Assembly: GCF_000753795.1 (NCBI RefSeq)
Contig: NZ_JPEO01000002.1
Location: 124,001 to 188,000, forward strand
Reading direction: 5' to 3'
Length of the DNA stretch: 64,000 bases
Source of the DNA: Shewanella mangrovi
GTDB lineage: Bacteria > Pseudomonadota > Gammaproteobacteria > Enterobacterales > Shewanellaceae
The notes under the pieces were generated by a model that did not search any database, had not been told where the DNA came from, and saw nothing but the letters and a program-made list of their open reading frames with translations. Positions within the stretch are counted from its first letter, which is position 1; the number at the start of each line of letters is the position of its first letter. A program made the position numbers and the translations under genes. Below are positions 36,690-45,009 of this stretch, piece after piece.

Positions 36690-38090
36690 ATGAGCGTTGC
36701 ATCTGTCGCATCTGTATTTAAAGGTGAGCATCCGGTGGGAAGCGAAGTCACGGTTCGTGGCTGGGTTCGCACTCGCCGTGATTCAAAAGCTGGGATTTCA
36801 TTTCTGGCGGTTTATGATGGTTCTTGTTTCGATCCGATCCAAGGCGTAGTACCCAATAGCTTGCCCAATTACAATGACGACGTGCTGCATTTAACTGCTG
36901 GCTGCTCTGTTGTAATGACCGGTGAAGTAGTGGAAAGTCCAGGCGCAGGCCAAGACTTTGAACTGCAAGTCACCAAGGTTGAAGTGACTGGTTGGGTGGA
37001 AGATCCTGATACCTACCCAATGGCAGCGAAACGTCACAGTGTGGAACACTTGCGCGAATTAGCGCATCTGCGTCCACGTACCAACCTGATTGGTGCCGTG
37101 ATGCGCGTGCGTAACTGTCTGTCACAGGCGATTCACCGTTTTTACCACGAAAACGGCTATATCTGGGTCGCAACCCCACTAATCACCGCTTCAGACTGTG
37201 AAGGCGCGGGTGAAATGTTCCGTGTCTCAACGCTGGATATGGAAAACCTGCCACGCACCGACGCGGGTAAAGTGGATTACGACCAAGACTTCTTCGGTAA
37301 GGAAGCCTTCTTGACCGTATCAGGTCAGTTGAACGGCGAAACCTACGCCTGTGCACTGTCAAAAATTTATACCTTCGGCCCAACCTTCCGCGCTGAAAAT
37401 TCAAACACCAGCCGTCACTTGGCGGAGTTCTGGATGGTTGAACCAGAAGTCGCATTTGCTGAACTAGACGACGTTGCCGCACTCGCTGAAGATATGCTGA
37501 AGTATTGCTTTAACGCGGTTCTGCAAGAACGTATGGATGATCTGCAGTTCTTCGCTCAACGCGTTGATAAAACGGTTATCGACCGTCTGCAAAACTTTGT
37601 AGAGAGTGACTTTGCTCAAGTGGATTACACCGATGCGGTAGAAATCCTGCAAAACTGCGACAAGCAATTCGAATACCCTGTTGAATGGGGTATCGATCTG
37701 CAATCAGAGCACGAACGCTATCTGGCGGAAGAACACTTCAAGGCCCCTGTGGTAGTGAAGAACTATCCAAAGGATATCAAAGCTTTCTACATGCGCCTCA
37801 ATGAAGATGGCAAAACAGTGGCGGCAATGGACGTATTAGCGCCGGGCATCGGTGAAATCATCGGTGGTTCACAACGTGAAGAACGTTTGGACGTGCTGGA
37901 TGCCCGTATGGCTGAAATGGATCTGAACCCAGAAGATTACTGGTGGTATCGCGATCTACGTCGTTACGGCACAGTGCCACACTCAGGTTTCGGTCTGGGC
38001 TTTGAGCGTCTGGTGTCTTACGTGACGGGAGTGAACAACATCCGTGATGTGATTCCTTTCCCTCGCGCACCGCGCACCGCGAACTTCTAA
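36690..38090 (+). CDS. asnS: Asparaginyl-tRNA synthetase
   Basis: Charges tRNA-Asn with asparagine. A class II enzyme of 466 residues, identical in length to E. coli AsnS when started at the ATG at 36690. The N-terminal OB-fold anticodon-binding domain ([19 protein letters not shown]) is followed by class II motifs: motif 2 in [26 protein letters not shown] and motif 3 in [17 protein letters not shown]. Arginine codons are mostly CGT, as expected for a highly expressed gene. Confidence 0.96.
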   Translation: MSVASVASVFKGEHPVGSEVTVRGWVRTRRDSKAGISFLAVYDGSCFDPIQGVVPNSLPNYNDDVLHLTAGCSVVMTGEVVESPGAGQDFELQVTKVEVTGWVEDPDTYPMAAKRHSVEHLRELAHLRPRTNLIGAVMRVRNCLSQAIHRFYHENGYIWVATPLITASDCEGAGEMFRVSTLDMENLPRTDAGKVDYDQDFFGKEAFLTVSGQLNGETYACALSKIYTFGPTFRAENSNTSRHLAEFWMVEPEVAFAELDDVAALAEDMLKYCFNAVLQERMDDLQFFAQRVDKTVIDRLQNFVESDFAQVDYTDAVEILQNCDKQFEYPVEWGIDLQSEHERYLAEEHFKAPVVVKNYPKDIKAFYMRLNEDGKTVAAMDVLAPGIGEIIGGSQREERLDVLDARMAEMDLNPEDYWWYRDLRRYGTVPHSGFGLGFERLVSYVTGVNNIRDVIPFPRAPRTANF

Positions 38091-38097
38091 AGTTGAC

Positions 38098-38122
38098 AAA
38101 ACGCGCCGCAAGGCGCGTTTTT
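38098..38122 (+). terminator. Terminator of asnS
   Basis: AACGCGCC-GCAA-GGCGCGTTTTT starts within ten bases of the asnS stop codon. Confidence 0.88.
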
Positions 38123-38210
38123 CATATTGCGCGGACACGAGCTGTCTCACAGTTGCATGGTGCGCAAATCAGTAAGGTATTAGCCTCAGTTATTGGTGGA
38201 GACATACACA

Positions 38211-38624
38211 GTGGCAAACGACGAAATTCAACGGTTTACCGTTTCCCTGCCGCAATCACTGTTTGAAGAAATAGAAACCGATATCGCGTCTCGCGGTTAT
38301 CAATCTCGTTCGGAATATATTCGTGATCTCTTTCGGGACCGGATTGTCGACAAACAATGGAACGACAGCGTCGAAGATGTGGTTGGCGTGCTAACGCTCA
38401 TTTTTGACCATCACCAGCGCGGTTTATCCGAAAAGCTGATTGAGATCCAACACAACCACTTAGTGCACATCCTTTGTAGTACGCATGTGCACATCGATCA
38501 TCACCGCTGCTTAGAAACCATCATTTTGAAAGGTCAGGCAAAAGAGGTGAATCATCTTGTGAATCAAATCGCTGCACTTAAAGGCGTCAATGTTGCACGT
38601 CTGAGCCGAGCGGGCGTGGTATAA
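38211..38624 (+). CDS. nikR: Nickel-responsive transcriptional regulator NikR
   Basis: NikR is a ribbon-helix-helix repressor that binds DNA when nickel is bound to its ACT-like domain. The N-terminal RHH part reads EIQRFTVSLPQSLFEEIE, then SRSEYIRDLFRD. The nickel ligands of E. coli NikR (His, His-x-His, Cys) have counterparts in IQHNHLVHILCSTHVHIDHHRCLE: the QHNH His, the THVH pair and the final Cys. A GTG at 38211 with GGTGGAG nine bases upstream is preferred (137 residues). Placed about 2.4 kb before two nickel-iron hydrogenase operons, it probably balances nickel uptake for them. No nik or other nickel transporter gene lies in the window. Confidence 0.92.
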   Translation: MANDEIQRFTVSLPQSLFEEIETDIASRGYQSRSEYIRDLFRDRIVDKQWNDSVEDVVGVLTLIFDHHQRGLSEKLIEIQHNHLVHILCSTHVHIDHHRCLETIILKGQAKEVNHLVNQIAALKGVNVARLSRAGVV

Positions 38625-38661
38625 CGCACGGCATTTTCAGGGCTCAGGTTTGAGTTGGTGT

Positions 38662-40041
38662 TCAGGCCAACGGCAAACGAATCCGCACATCCAAGCCTTT
38701 AGGCTGGCCAGGGGTAATATCCAATTGCCCCTTGTGTAACTCCACAATTTGCGCACAAATCGACAATCCCAATCCCGACCCGGAAATTTGCTCTCCGGCG
38801 GCACGGAAGAAACGCTCTTTGATTTGTTCACAGGCTGCTTCATCTAGCCCTGGGCCTGAATCCAGCACTTGTACGACTGCCATGCCATTGTCTGGCTCGG
38901 CCCAAGTTTTAATGGTAATCGGCCCTTCCTGATTGGAATACTTGCAGGCATTCTCAATGATATTTTTAAACACCAACTTGAGATAAAAACCGTCACCTTG
39001 TAGCTTTAAACCCTGTTCAAACTGCAATTGCCAGTCATAAGATTCAATTAACGGCAGCATATCGTTAAGCACTTCGTTGATTAATAGCTCTGGTGCCAGA
39101 GGCTCAGCGTTTAACGCAGCTAACGAATCCACGCGAGACAACAACAATAGCTGCTCAATGGTATGACTGATTTGCACAATCCCTTTATCGATTGCGGCGT
39201 GATGCAGTTGCCGCTCCTCTGCAGAAGTTGACTGCTCAATACCTTGATGGTGGAGTTTGATAATTGCCAGTGGCGTTTTCAATTCATGCGCAGCGTCACC
39301 ACTGAATTTCCGCTCTCGTACCATAGCGTCGCCAATACGTTCAATGTAGCCATTCATCGCATCGCAGACTGGGACTAACTCACTGGGCAGTTTCATTTGA
39401 ATAGGCGTCAAATCAGCCGTTGAGCGCTGTTTTAACTTTCGCGCTAACGCTTGCACAGGCTCAAACAACCAGTAAGAAAGGAAAATCATCAGTAACGCCA
39501 CCAGCGGAAAGATAATCGCAGGTCCGACAATGCTGTTCCCCATGATCTGTTCTACCAGCTCATCGCGCACGTCGTTACGTTGGCCGGTGATAATCCATAC
39601 GTCACTGGCTTTAGAATAGTAGGTATACACATGCCACAACCGATGATTCATCGTCAGCTCACGATACCCGACGTCAAATTCAGTCATGGGTGTGGTGAGG
39701 CTGTTGACCGAGCGCATTAACAGATCGCCCTGAGGATTCCAAATCTGAAATGCCAGCTTCTGCTCATAAGCGAGCTCTTCGGCGTTAGCATCTTCCTGAA
39801 AGGTTTCTACCTTAGCTGGTTTGATATCTAACAACAACGGATGGCCAATCAGGTTGCGACGATGTTCGGGTGGTTGAGCGCTGTAAAACAACTCCAGCAT
39901 TTTGGCGCTTTGCAGCATTTGTGCATCAAACAACTCTTCAATTTGCCGTTCAGAGTCGTGCGTACTCAACCACGTTGAGATACCGATAGAGAGTGAGATC
40001 CCCAACAGCATCACACCGATCATGGTCAACCTAAGTGACAT
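38662..40041 (-). CDS. Two-component sensor histidine kinase, QseC/PmrB-like
   Basis: A 459-residue inner membrane kinase. Membrane segments lie near 5-25 and 175-195 and flank a periplasmic sensor of about 145 residues that holds WNPQGDLLMRS and WIITGQRND, typical of the QseC/PmrB sensor fold. A HAMP-like linker is followed by the phosphoacceptor His in FSGDAAHELKTPLAIIK, an N box near FKNIIENACKYS, and G boxes in VLDSGPGLDE and GSGLGLSICAQIVELH. It lies two bases downstream of its response regulator, so they form one operon. The signal is not evident; the sequence does not tell QseC from PmrB. Confidence 0.88.
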   Translation of the reverse strand: MSLRLTMIGVMLLGISLSIGISTWLSTHDSERQIEELFDAQMLQSAKMLELFYSAQPPEHRRNLIGHPLLLDIKPAKVETFQEDANAEELAYEQKLAFQIWNPQGDLLMRSVNSLTTPMTEFDVGYRELTMNHRLWHVYTYYSKASDVWIITGQRNDVRDELVEQIMGNSIVGPAIIFPLVALLMIFLSYWLFEPVQALARKLKQRSTADLTPIQMKLPSELVPVCDAMNGYIERIGDAMVRERKFSGDAAHELKTPLAIIKLHHQGIEQSTSAEERQLHHAAIDKGIVQISHTIEQLLLLSRVDSLAALNAEPLAPELLINEVLNDMLPLIESYDWQLQFEQGLKLQGDGFYLKLVFKNIIENACKYSNQEGPITIKTWAEPDNGMAVVQVLDSGPGLDEAACEQIKERFFRAAGEQISGSGLGLSICAQIVELHKGQLDITPGQPKGLDVRIRLPLA

Positions 40042-40043
40042 AG

Positions 40044-40703
40044 TTACTCCACTTCCGCGAGCGTATAACCTATGCCACGGATTGTTTTGATTAATTCAGT
40101 ACAGGTTTTTTTGCGTAGGTGATGAATATGCACCTCAATCGAGTTGCTCCCCACTTCATCCCAGCCATAGGTCAGTTGCTCCAACTGCCCTCGAGTAAGC
40201 ACGCGACCGCTCGACTGCGCAAGTTCGAGCAGTAACTGATATTCACGTCGCGACAGTTGTATCGCTTCACCACGAAATGAGACCTCGTGGGTATTGAGGT
40301 CCATCGACAGCGCGCCCACTTCCAATTTGTTTTCAAACATACCGTGACGGCGACGCACGATAGCTTTCACCCGAGCAACGAGTTCTCGCACATCAAAAGG
40401 TTTCGCGAGGTAATCATCGGCACCAATATCTAAGCAAGCGAGCTTAGTGTCAAAGTCAGTATTGGCCGTTAGCACAATGGTCGGAATGTCGATACCTCGG
40501 CGGCGCCATTGCTGTAACAGGGTTCGACCATTACCGTCAGGTAGACCGAGATCCAATACAATGGCACTCAGTGCTTCATTATGGACGGCGACTTCGGCTT
40601 GTTTGACCGTGGTGACGTGGTCGACTTGAATATCGAGTTTCTCAAGGCTCAGTGTCAGCCCTTGAGCCAGCAAATCATTATCTTCGATTAACAGTATGCG
40701 CAT
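40044..40703 (-). CDS. OmpR/PhoB-family response regulator, QseB/PmrA-like
   Basis: 219 residues. The receiver domain has the acidic pair in IEDNDLL, the phosphoacceptor Asp in AIVLDLGLPDGNG, Thr in VLTANTD and Lys in DYLAKPFDVREL. A C-terminal winged helix (about 125-219) has VLTRGQLEQLTYGW and SNSIEVHIHHLRKK, the QseB/PmrA style of recognition helix. It is the first gene of the pair with the kinase. It diverges from the first hydrogenase operon, across about 300 bases that carry an FNR-like site. It could control itself, eptA (as PmrA does elsewhere) or the neighbouring hya genes; none is shown. Confidence 0.88.
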   Translation of the reverse strand: MRILLIEDNDLLAQGLTLSLEKLDIQVDHVTTVKQAEVAVHNEALSAIVLDLGLPDGNGRTLLQQWRRRGIDIPTIVLTANTDFDTKLACLDIGADDYLAKPFDVRELVARVKAIVRRRHGMFENKLEVGALSMDLNTHEVSFRGEAIQLSRREYQLLLELAQSSGRVLTRGQLEQLTYGWDEVGSNSIEVHIHHLRKKTCTELIKTIRGIGYTLAEVE

Positions 40704-40846
40704 ATCGTCTGCTTATAAAATTGGCTAGAACGTCGCGGTATGCATATTACCACAGATCCGCTAGCACTATGATATCTCTGCTTATTGAGTGCAGATCTGC
40801 CGACAAGTTCCCTACTGGATATTTTTTACACCGACAAGCCTTTTTA

Positions 40847-40860
40847 TTGATCCACATCAA
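40847..40860 (+). promoter_or_regulatory. FNR/EtrA-type binding site upstream of hydrogenase copy 1
   Basis: TTGAT-CCAC-ATCAA is a perfect match to the FNR consensus TTGAT-N4-ATCAA. With a -10 at TACATT (40882-40887) the predicted transcript start lies near 40894, which puts the box centre at about -41. That is the usual spot for FNR activation without oxygen. Confidence 0.75.
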
Positions 40861-40907
40861 TATTGATTTACTTACGTTACTTACATTGTCTTAAAAAGGC
40901 GCGAAAT

Positions 40908-41003
40908 ATGATCAGCGTCAAGATTCAGTTCTTAGCAGCGAACTCTCGCGAAGAAATGATAAAAGTCAGCAACGACTTTTGTGTGAAGCAAAATAAAAAT
41001 TAA
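40908..41003 (+). CDS. Possible 31-residue protein just upstream of hydrogenase copy 1
   Basis: A 31-codon frame with AAGG nine bases before its ATG ends nine bases before the start of hyaA. The peptide begins MISVKIQFLAANSREEMIK and ends in CVKQNKN; it has one Cys and no membrane segment. It would be the first cistron of the hya transcript, with a very short leader if the FNR-dependent start is right. I do not recognise it. It could be a leader peptide, a small accessory protein or chance. The second hydrogenase copy has no counterpart. Confidence 0.45.
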   Translation: MISVKIQFLAANSREEMIKVSNDFCVKQNKN

Positions 41004-41012
41004 GGTTAATCC

Positions 41013-42149
41013 ATGGAAACACATGCAGCGCTCTTTGAGCAAGGCAGAAAACGGCTGGAAGCACTCAGGCAGATGCCACCTCGTCAGCAAGAATCTCTAA
41101 AAGATAAACTGTTAGAACACGGCATTAGTCGTCGTGACTTTATGAAATGGAGTGCATCTGTTACTGCGCTGCTCGCCCTACCATTACCTTTCAGTAACCT
41201 AGTTGCTGAAGCTGCCGAGCTGGCAGATCGCGTACCTCTAGTCTGGCTGCATATGGCCGAATGTACGGGTTGCTCTGAATCCTTGACCCGCGCTGACACG
41301 CCTGATCTCGACACCTTGATTTTTGACCATATTTCGCTCGAATATCATGAAACGCTGATGGCCGCTGCTGGCTGGCAAGCTGAAGAAAACCTCGAACACG
41401 CCATGGAAAATTACCGTGGTAACTACCTGCTGGCAGTCGAAGGTGCGGTACCGACCAAGAATGGCGGTACCTTCCTGAAAGTCGGCGCCAAAGGTAAAAC
41501 CGGGCTTGAGTTGGTCAAAGAAGCGGCCGAAGGTGCCGCGGCGATTATCTCGGTCGGTACCTGTTCATCATTTGGCGGTGTTCAAGCGGCGGCGCCTAAC
41601 CCAACCGGCGCCAAAGGCGTACATGAAGTCATCGACCGCACTGTGATCAACTTAGGTGGCTGCCCACCAAGTGAGAAAAACATTGTGGGTACACTGATGT
41701 ACTTCGTGATGTTTGGCCGTCTGCCAGCGCTGGATATGTTCAACCGTCCCAAATGGGCTTATGGCGCACGTGTCCACGACAACTGTGAACGTCGCGGTCA
41801 CTTTGACTCAGGTGAATTCGTTGAACAATTCAGCGATGACAACGCCAAAGACGGTTACTGCTTATATAAAGTCGGTTGTAAGGGACCTTACACTTACAAT
41901 AACTGCCCGACTGAACGCTTTAACGCTCATGTGAGCTGGCCAGTATTGGCAGGTCACGGTTGTATCGGGTGCTCAGAGCCTAACTTCTGGGACGATATGG
42001 CGGATTTTGAAAAACCTCTTGGACGGCAATTACTGCACGGTATTGATGCCAGTGCCGACACGGTCGGCGCAGTAATTATCGGCGCAGCCGTGGTGGGTAT
42101 TGGTGCTCATGCTGTCGCTAGTTTGTTTGCGAATTCCAAAGAGGATTAA
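41013..42149 (+). CDS. hyaA: Periplasmic [NiFe] hydrogenase small subunit, copy 1
   Basis: The electron-transfer subunit with three iron-sulfur clusters. A Tat signal (SRRDFMKWSASVTALLALPLPF, about 39-60 in a long basic lead) exports the folded heterodimer. Proximal cluster ligands are in ECTGCSES, VGTCSSFGG and GGCPPSEKN. Distal ligands are the His and Cys of ARVHDNCERR plus YCLYKVGC, and the medial [3Fe-4S] ligands are in NNCPTERF and HGCIGC. A C-terminal hydrophobic helix (about 345-370) anchors it to the membrane. The two extra cysteines of oxygen-tolerant enzymes are absent, since CTGC and FGGV replace CTCC and WGCV. Same length as copy 2, with about 53 residue differences. Confidence 0.94.
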   Translation: METHAALFEQGRKRLEALRQMPPRQQESLKDKLLEHGISRRDFMKWSASVTALLALPLPFSNLVAEAAELADRVPLVWLHMAECTGCSESLTRADTPDLDTLIFDHISLEYHETLMAAAGWQAEENLEHAMENYRGNYLLAVEGAVPTKNGGTFLKVGAKGKTGLELVKEAAEGAAAIISVGTCSSFGGVQAAAPNPTGAKGVHEVIDRTVINLGGCPPSEKNIVGTLMYFVMFGRLPALDMFNRPKWAYGARVHDNCERRGHFDSGEFVEQFSDDNAKDGYCLYKVGCKGPYTYNNCPTERFNAHVSWPVLAGHGCIGCSEPNFWDDMADFEKPLGRQLLHGIDASADTVGAVIIGAAVVGIGAHAVASLFANSKED

Positions 42150-42152
42150 TAG

Positions 42153-43856
42153 ATGAATCAACGTGTTGTTATTGACCCTATCACCCGAATTGAGGGCCAC
42201 CTGCGCATTGAAGTTGAAGTCGATGAGCAAAATGTGATTCAAAAAGCCTGGGCCTCATCGACGTTGTGGCGCGGTATAGAAGTAATTTTGAAAGGCCGTA
42301 CCCCAATGGATGTTGGTCTATTGGTACAACGTATCTGTGGCGTGTGTACTTTCTCGCACTACCGCTGCGGTACTGAAGCGGTTGAAAACGCGCTTGGCTT
42401 GGAAATTCCGGTCAATGCTAAATATCTGCGTTCATTGATGATGAGTGCCCTGCACTACCATGATCATCTCGTGCACTTCTATCACCTGCATGCTCTGGAT
42501 TGGGTTGATGTGGTGTCGGCCCTGAGTGCAGATCCGGCGAAAGCTGCACAAGTTGCCCTAAAATACACAGATGAACCTATTGCAGCCGGTGAAGGCGATC
42601 TGCGTGCAGTTCAAAAACGCGTACAAGGCTTCGTCGATAAAGGTCGTTTAGGCCCATTTGCGAATGCTTACTGGGGAAACAAAACCTATCGTTTTAGCCC
42701 AGAGCAAAATCTGATTGCGTTATCACATTATCTCAAAGGCTTGGAAATCCAGCGTGTTGCCGCCGAAATGATGGCGATCTTTGGTGGTAAGCAACCGCAC
42801 CCACAATCTGTGGTCGTCGGCGGTATGACCTCAATTCGGGATCTGCTGAGCCCTGCACGTTTACAAGAATGGAAAGCCAAGCACGACATCGTGCGCGACT
42901 TTATCAAACGCGCCTACCACGCCGATATCGTCATGGCGGCCGACGCCTTTGGCGCTGAAGCCTCAGTGCTAGGTGGCGTAAACGTCCATAATTTTATCTG
43001 TACTAACGAATTCTATGGCGCTGACGGTAAACACTTGTATCACCAAGGTGTTATCCATGATGGCGACCTCAGTAAGGTGGAAGACGTCAACCCAGATTTG
43101 GTGGCGGAAGATGTCACTCACTCTTGGTACAGCGCCGATAAACCACAACACCCATATGAAGGTACCACCATTCCGGAATACACCGACTACGTTGAGCGCG
43201 ATACTGTGTACGGCAAACTACCGACCCTCGACAACGAAGGTAAATACAGCTGGGTAAAATCACCGCGTTATAACGGCAAGCCAATGGAAGTCGGCCCACT
43301 GGCATGTTTGCTAGTGAACTTCGCTCGTGGCAACCAAAAAGTGGTTGATGCGATTAACGCCTTTTTGCAAGAAACCGGACTACCGCTGGAAGCGCTATAT
43401 ACTACCTTGGGTCGTACTGCTGCGCGGATGATCGAAACTGAAATTTTGGCCGACGAATGTGACAAGATCTTCGACGCATTGGTGACTAACCTTGGCAGCG
43501 ACGACACCCTGTACATCAAACCTAATATCGATCCAAACAAAGAATATATCGGCCACTCATTCATTGAAGCGCCGCGCGGCATGCTAAGTCACTGGGTTCG
43601 GATTAAAAACGGCGTAGTGGAAAACTACCAAGCTGTAGTACCCACGACGTGGAACGCCGGTCCGAAAGATGCCAACGGCAACATTGGCCCGTACGAAGCG
43701 TCACTCCTGGGTTTGAAATTGGAAGATCCGAAAAAACCACTGGAAGTGCTGCGTATTATCCACTCATTTGACCCATGCATGGCATGTTCGGTCCACATGA
43801 TGGATTACAAAGGCCAGTCACTCGGCGAATTCCGTGTCGGTCCCAATGCCGCCTAA
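42153..43856 (+). CDS. hyaB: Periplasmic [NiFe] hydrogenase large subunit, copy 1
   Basis: The catalytic subunit that holds the Ni-Fe(CN)2CO centre. The two cysteine pairs that bind it are in VQRICGVCTFSHYRC near residue 60 and FDPCMACSVH near the end. The 19 residues after the final His would be clipped off by the maturation protease once nickel is in place. Other landmarks are the N-terminal RVVIDPITRIEGHLRIEVEVDE stretch and GKQPHPQSVVVGGM. At 567 residues it starts three bases after hyaA. No protease gene follows copy 1, so it must depend on the single hyaD after copy 2. Confidence 0.94.
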   Translation: MNQRVVIDPITRIEGHLRIEVEVDEQNVIQKAWASSTLWRGIEVILKGRTPMDVGLLVQRICGVCTFSHYRCGTEAVENALGLEIPVNAKYLRSLMMSALHYHDHLVHFYHLHALDWVDVVSALSADPAKAAQVALKYTDEPIAAGEGDLRAVQKRVQGFVDKGRLGPFANAYWGNKTYRFSPEQNLIALSHYLKGLEIQRVAAEMMAIFGGKQPHPQSVVVGGMTSIRDLLSPARLQEWKAKHDIVRDFIKRAYHADIVMAADAFGAEASVLGGVNVHNFICTNEFYGADGKHLYHQGVIHDGDLSKVEDVNPDLVAEDVTHSWYSADKPQHPYEGTTIPEYTDYVERDTVYGKLPTLDNEGKYSWVKSPRYNGKPMEVGPLACLLVNFARGNQKVVDAINAFLQETGLPLEALYTTLGRTAARMIETEILADECDKIFDALVTNLGSDDTLYIKPNIDPNKEYIGHSFIEAPRGMLSHWVRIKNGVVENYQAVVPTTWNAGPKDANGNIGPYEASLLGLKLEDPKKPLEVLRIIHSFDPCMACSVHMMDYKGQSLGEFRVGPNAA

Positions 43857-43866
43857 GGAGGAAATT

Positions 43867-44535
43867 ATGGCAACGACTACGCCTGATTATGAACGGGTAA
43901 AAGTGTTCAGTGCCGCCATCAGGATATTTCACTGGTTGCGGGCACTTTCTATTGTCATTTTAGTGGCGACAGGATTTTACATCTCCTGGCCGTATCTGGT
44001 CGGCGCCGATACAACCGACGTTTTAGTACAAGGTTGGATCCGCTACGCCCATTTGATCTGTGGCTTTATTTTGTGTGCCGTTACGCTTGTGCGTGCCTAT
44101 CTGTTCTTTTTCAGTAAAAGCGATATTGAACGTCGTTCATTTGAAGACGTAAAAAACTATCGCAGCTGGATTATTCAACTTAAATCCTATTTTTGGATTG
44201 GCGGACTCGACCATAAAGGCGTCTATGGCCCACTGCAGTTTGTGACCTACTTAGGCGTTAGCATAATGGCGGCCTTTATGTGCCTAACCGGCTTAGTGCT
44301 GTACGCTAACGTCTATCACCAAGGTTTGGGTGGCGCACTGTGGAGCAGCGCCGCTTGGTTAACCCAAGTATTTGGTGGCTTAGCGTGGGTAAGGATTCTG
44401 CACCACTATGTCACCTGGGTATTCATCATCTTTTTGGTCATTCACATCTATATGGCTGTGTGGATGGGAATTCGCTTTAAACACAATGCGGTCGATGCGA
44501 TCGTGTCCGGGTATGACTATCATCCAAAGCATTGA
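43867..44535 (+). CDS. hyaC: Ni/Fe-hydrogenase b-type cytochrome subunit, copy 1
   Basis: A 222-residue di-heme cytochrome b that passes electrons between the small subunit and the quinone pool. Four membrane segments are visible (about 22-42, 60-82, 128-150 and 180-205). Heme-ligand histidines are in AIRIFHWLRALSI, WIRYAHLICGF, and HHYVTWVFIIFLVIHIYMAVW. The start is the ATG seven bases after AGGAGG, not the upstream frame that overlaps hyaB. It is the last gene of copy 1; about 470 AT-rich bases then separate it from copy 2. Confidence 0.93.
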   Translation: MATTTPDYERVKVFSAAIRIFHWLRALSIVILVATGFYISWPYLVGADTTDVLVQGWIRYAHLICGFILCAVTLVRAYLFFFSKSDIERRSFEDVKNYRSWIIQLKSYFWIGGLDHKGVYGPLQFVTYLGVSIMAAFMCLTGLVLYANVYHQGLGGALWSSAAWLTQVFGGLAWVRILHHYVTWVFIIFLVIHIYMAVWMGIRFKHNAVDAIVSGYDYHPKH

Positions 44536-44567
44536 GATTAAGCTGAATTTTTAAGCCAATTTTGCGT

Positions 44568-44581
44568 GTGATCTGCATCAA
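44568..44581 (+). promoter_or_regulatory. FNR/CRP-like site just after hyaC copy 1
   Basis: GTGAT-CTGC-ATCAA matches the FNR consensus at all but the first base. TGTGA-N6-TCAAC over the same bases is close to a CRP site. It lies more than 350 bases before the predicted start of copy 2, so its role is uncertain. Confidence 0.35.
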
Positions 44582-44841
44582 CATTAACCTTGCTGCAGTC
44601 ACACGCAGCGCACACTTTGATAAACAACTTCACCACAGAACGCTTACCGTAATAACCCCATAGAATCCGATTAAGGGAGTTGTTATCAACTTATTTCACA
44701 GAGTGATTTTCAAACAGCAGATACAAAACTTTAGACTTTTGTCTAATTTGTCAGCAAAAATGACGTAAAATGCGTCATATTCCAGACAATTAAACTTTCA
44801 AAAGATAATTAGACAAAATGTCCCAATTTGGCCATTTATAA

Positions 44842-44855
44842 TTGATCTTTCTCAT
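44842..44855 (+). promoter_or_regulatory. Upstream FNR-like site before hydrogenase copy 2
   Basis: TTGAT-CTTT-CTCAT has an exact left half-site and a degenerate right half. It lies exactly 60 bases, about six helical turns, before the next FNR-like box. Confidence 0.35.
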
Positions 44856-44901
44856 ATTCTAAAAATCTAATCTTTTTTCAAATCCCAATTTAGAGCAAAT
44901 A

Positions 44902-44915
44902 TTGATATATCTCAA
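44902..44915 (+). promoter_or_regulatory. FNR/EtrA-type binding site upstream of hydrogenase copy 2
   Basis: TTGAT-ATAT-CTCAA differs from the consensus by one base. With TAAGAT at 44938-44943 as -10, transcription would start near 44950 and the box centre would lie at about -41.5, a class II FNR layout like that of copy 1. Confidence 0.6.
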
Positions 44916-45009
44916 ACATCTGCCTTGGTGCGACCTCTAAGATCGCTGCTATTAGCCGTGTGAGCTATAACGCAAAAAAGCCCGTTCAAAAACATAAAAA
45001 GGTCAAACC

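Larger units (their letters stand above)
40704..41012. other. Divergent promoter region between the response regulator and hydrogenase copy 1
   Basis: About 300 bases hold the promoters of both operons, a perfect FNR-type box and a 31-codon ORF described separately. TACATT at 40882-40887 is a fair -10 element lying at the right distance from the FNR box for a class II activated promoter. No other gene is seen. Confidence 0.6.
44536..45009. other. AT-rich regulatory region between the two hydrogenase operons
   Basis: 474 bases without a supported gene. It holds several FNR-like sites, a perfect palindrome TTAGAC-TTTT-GTCTAA (44731-44746), an inverted repeat ATGACG-N7-CGTCAT (44760-44778), and a further TTAGACAAAATGTC element. 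TAAGAT at 44938-44943 is a possible -10. The region is clearly richer in A and T than the genes. No clear rho-independent terminator for copy 1 is seen, so read-through into copy 2 is possible. Confidence 0.7.

Noticed and set aside
36970-37482. Antisense frames inside asnS
   Set aside because: They are Arg/Pro-rich shadows of a highly biased gene, without ribosome binding sites.
36100-38200. tRNA gene near asnS
   Set aside because: No cloverleaf or CCA-type 3' end could be found in the flanks.
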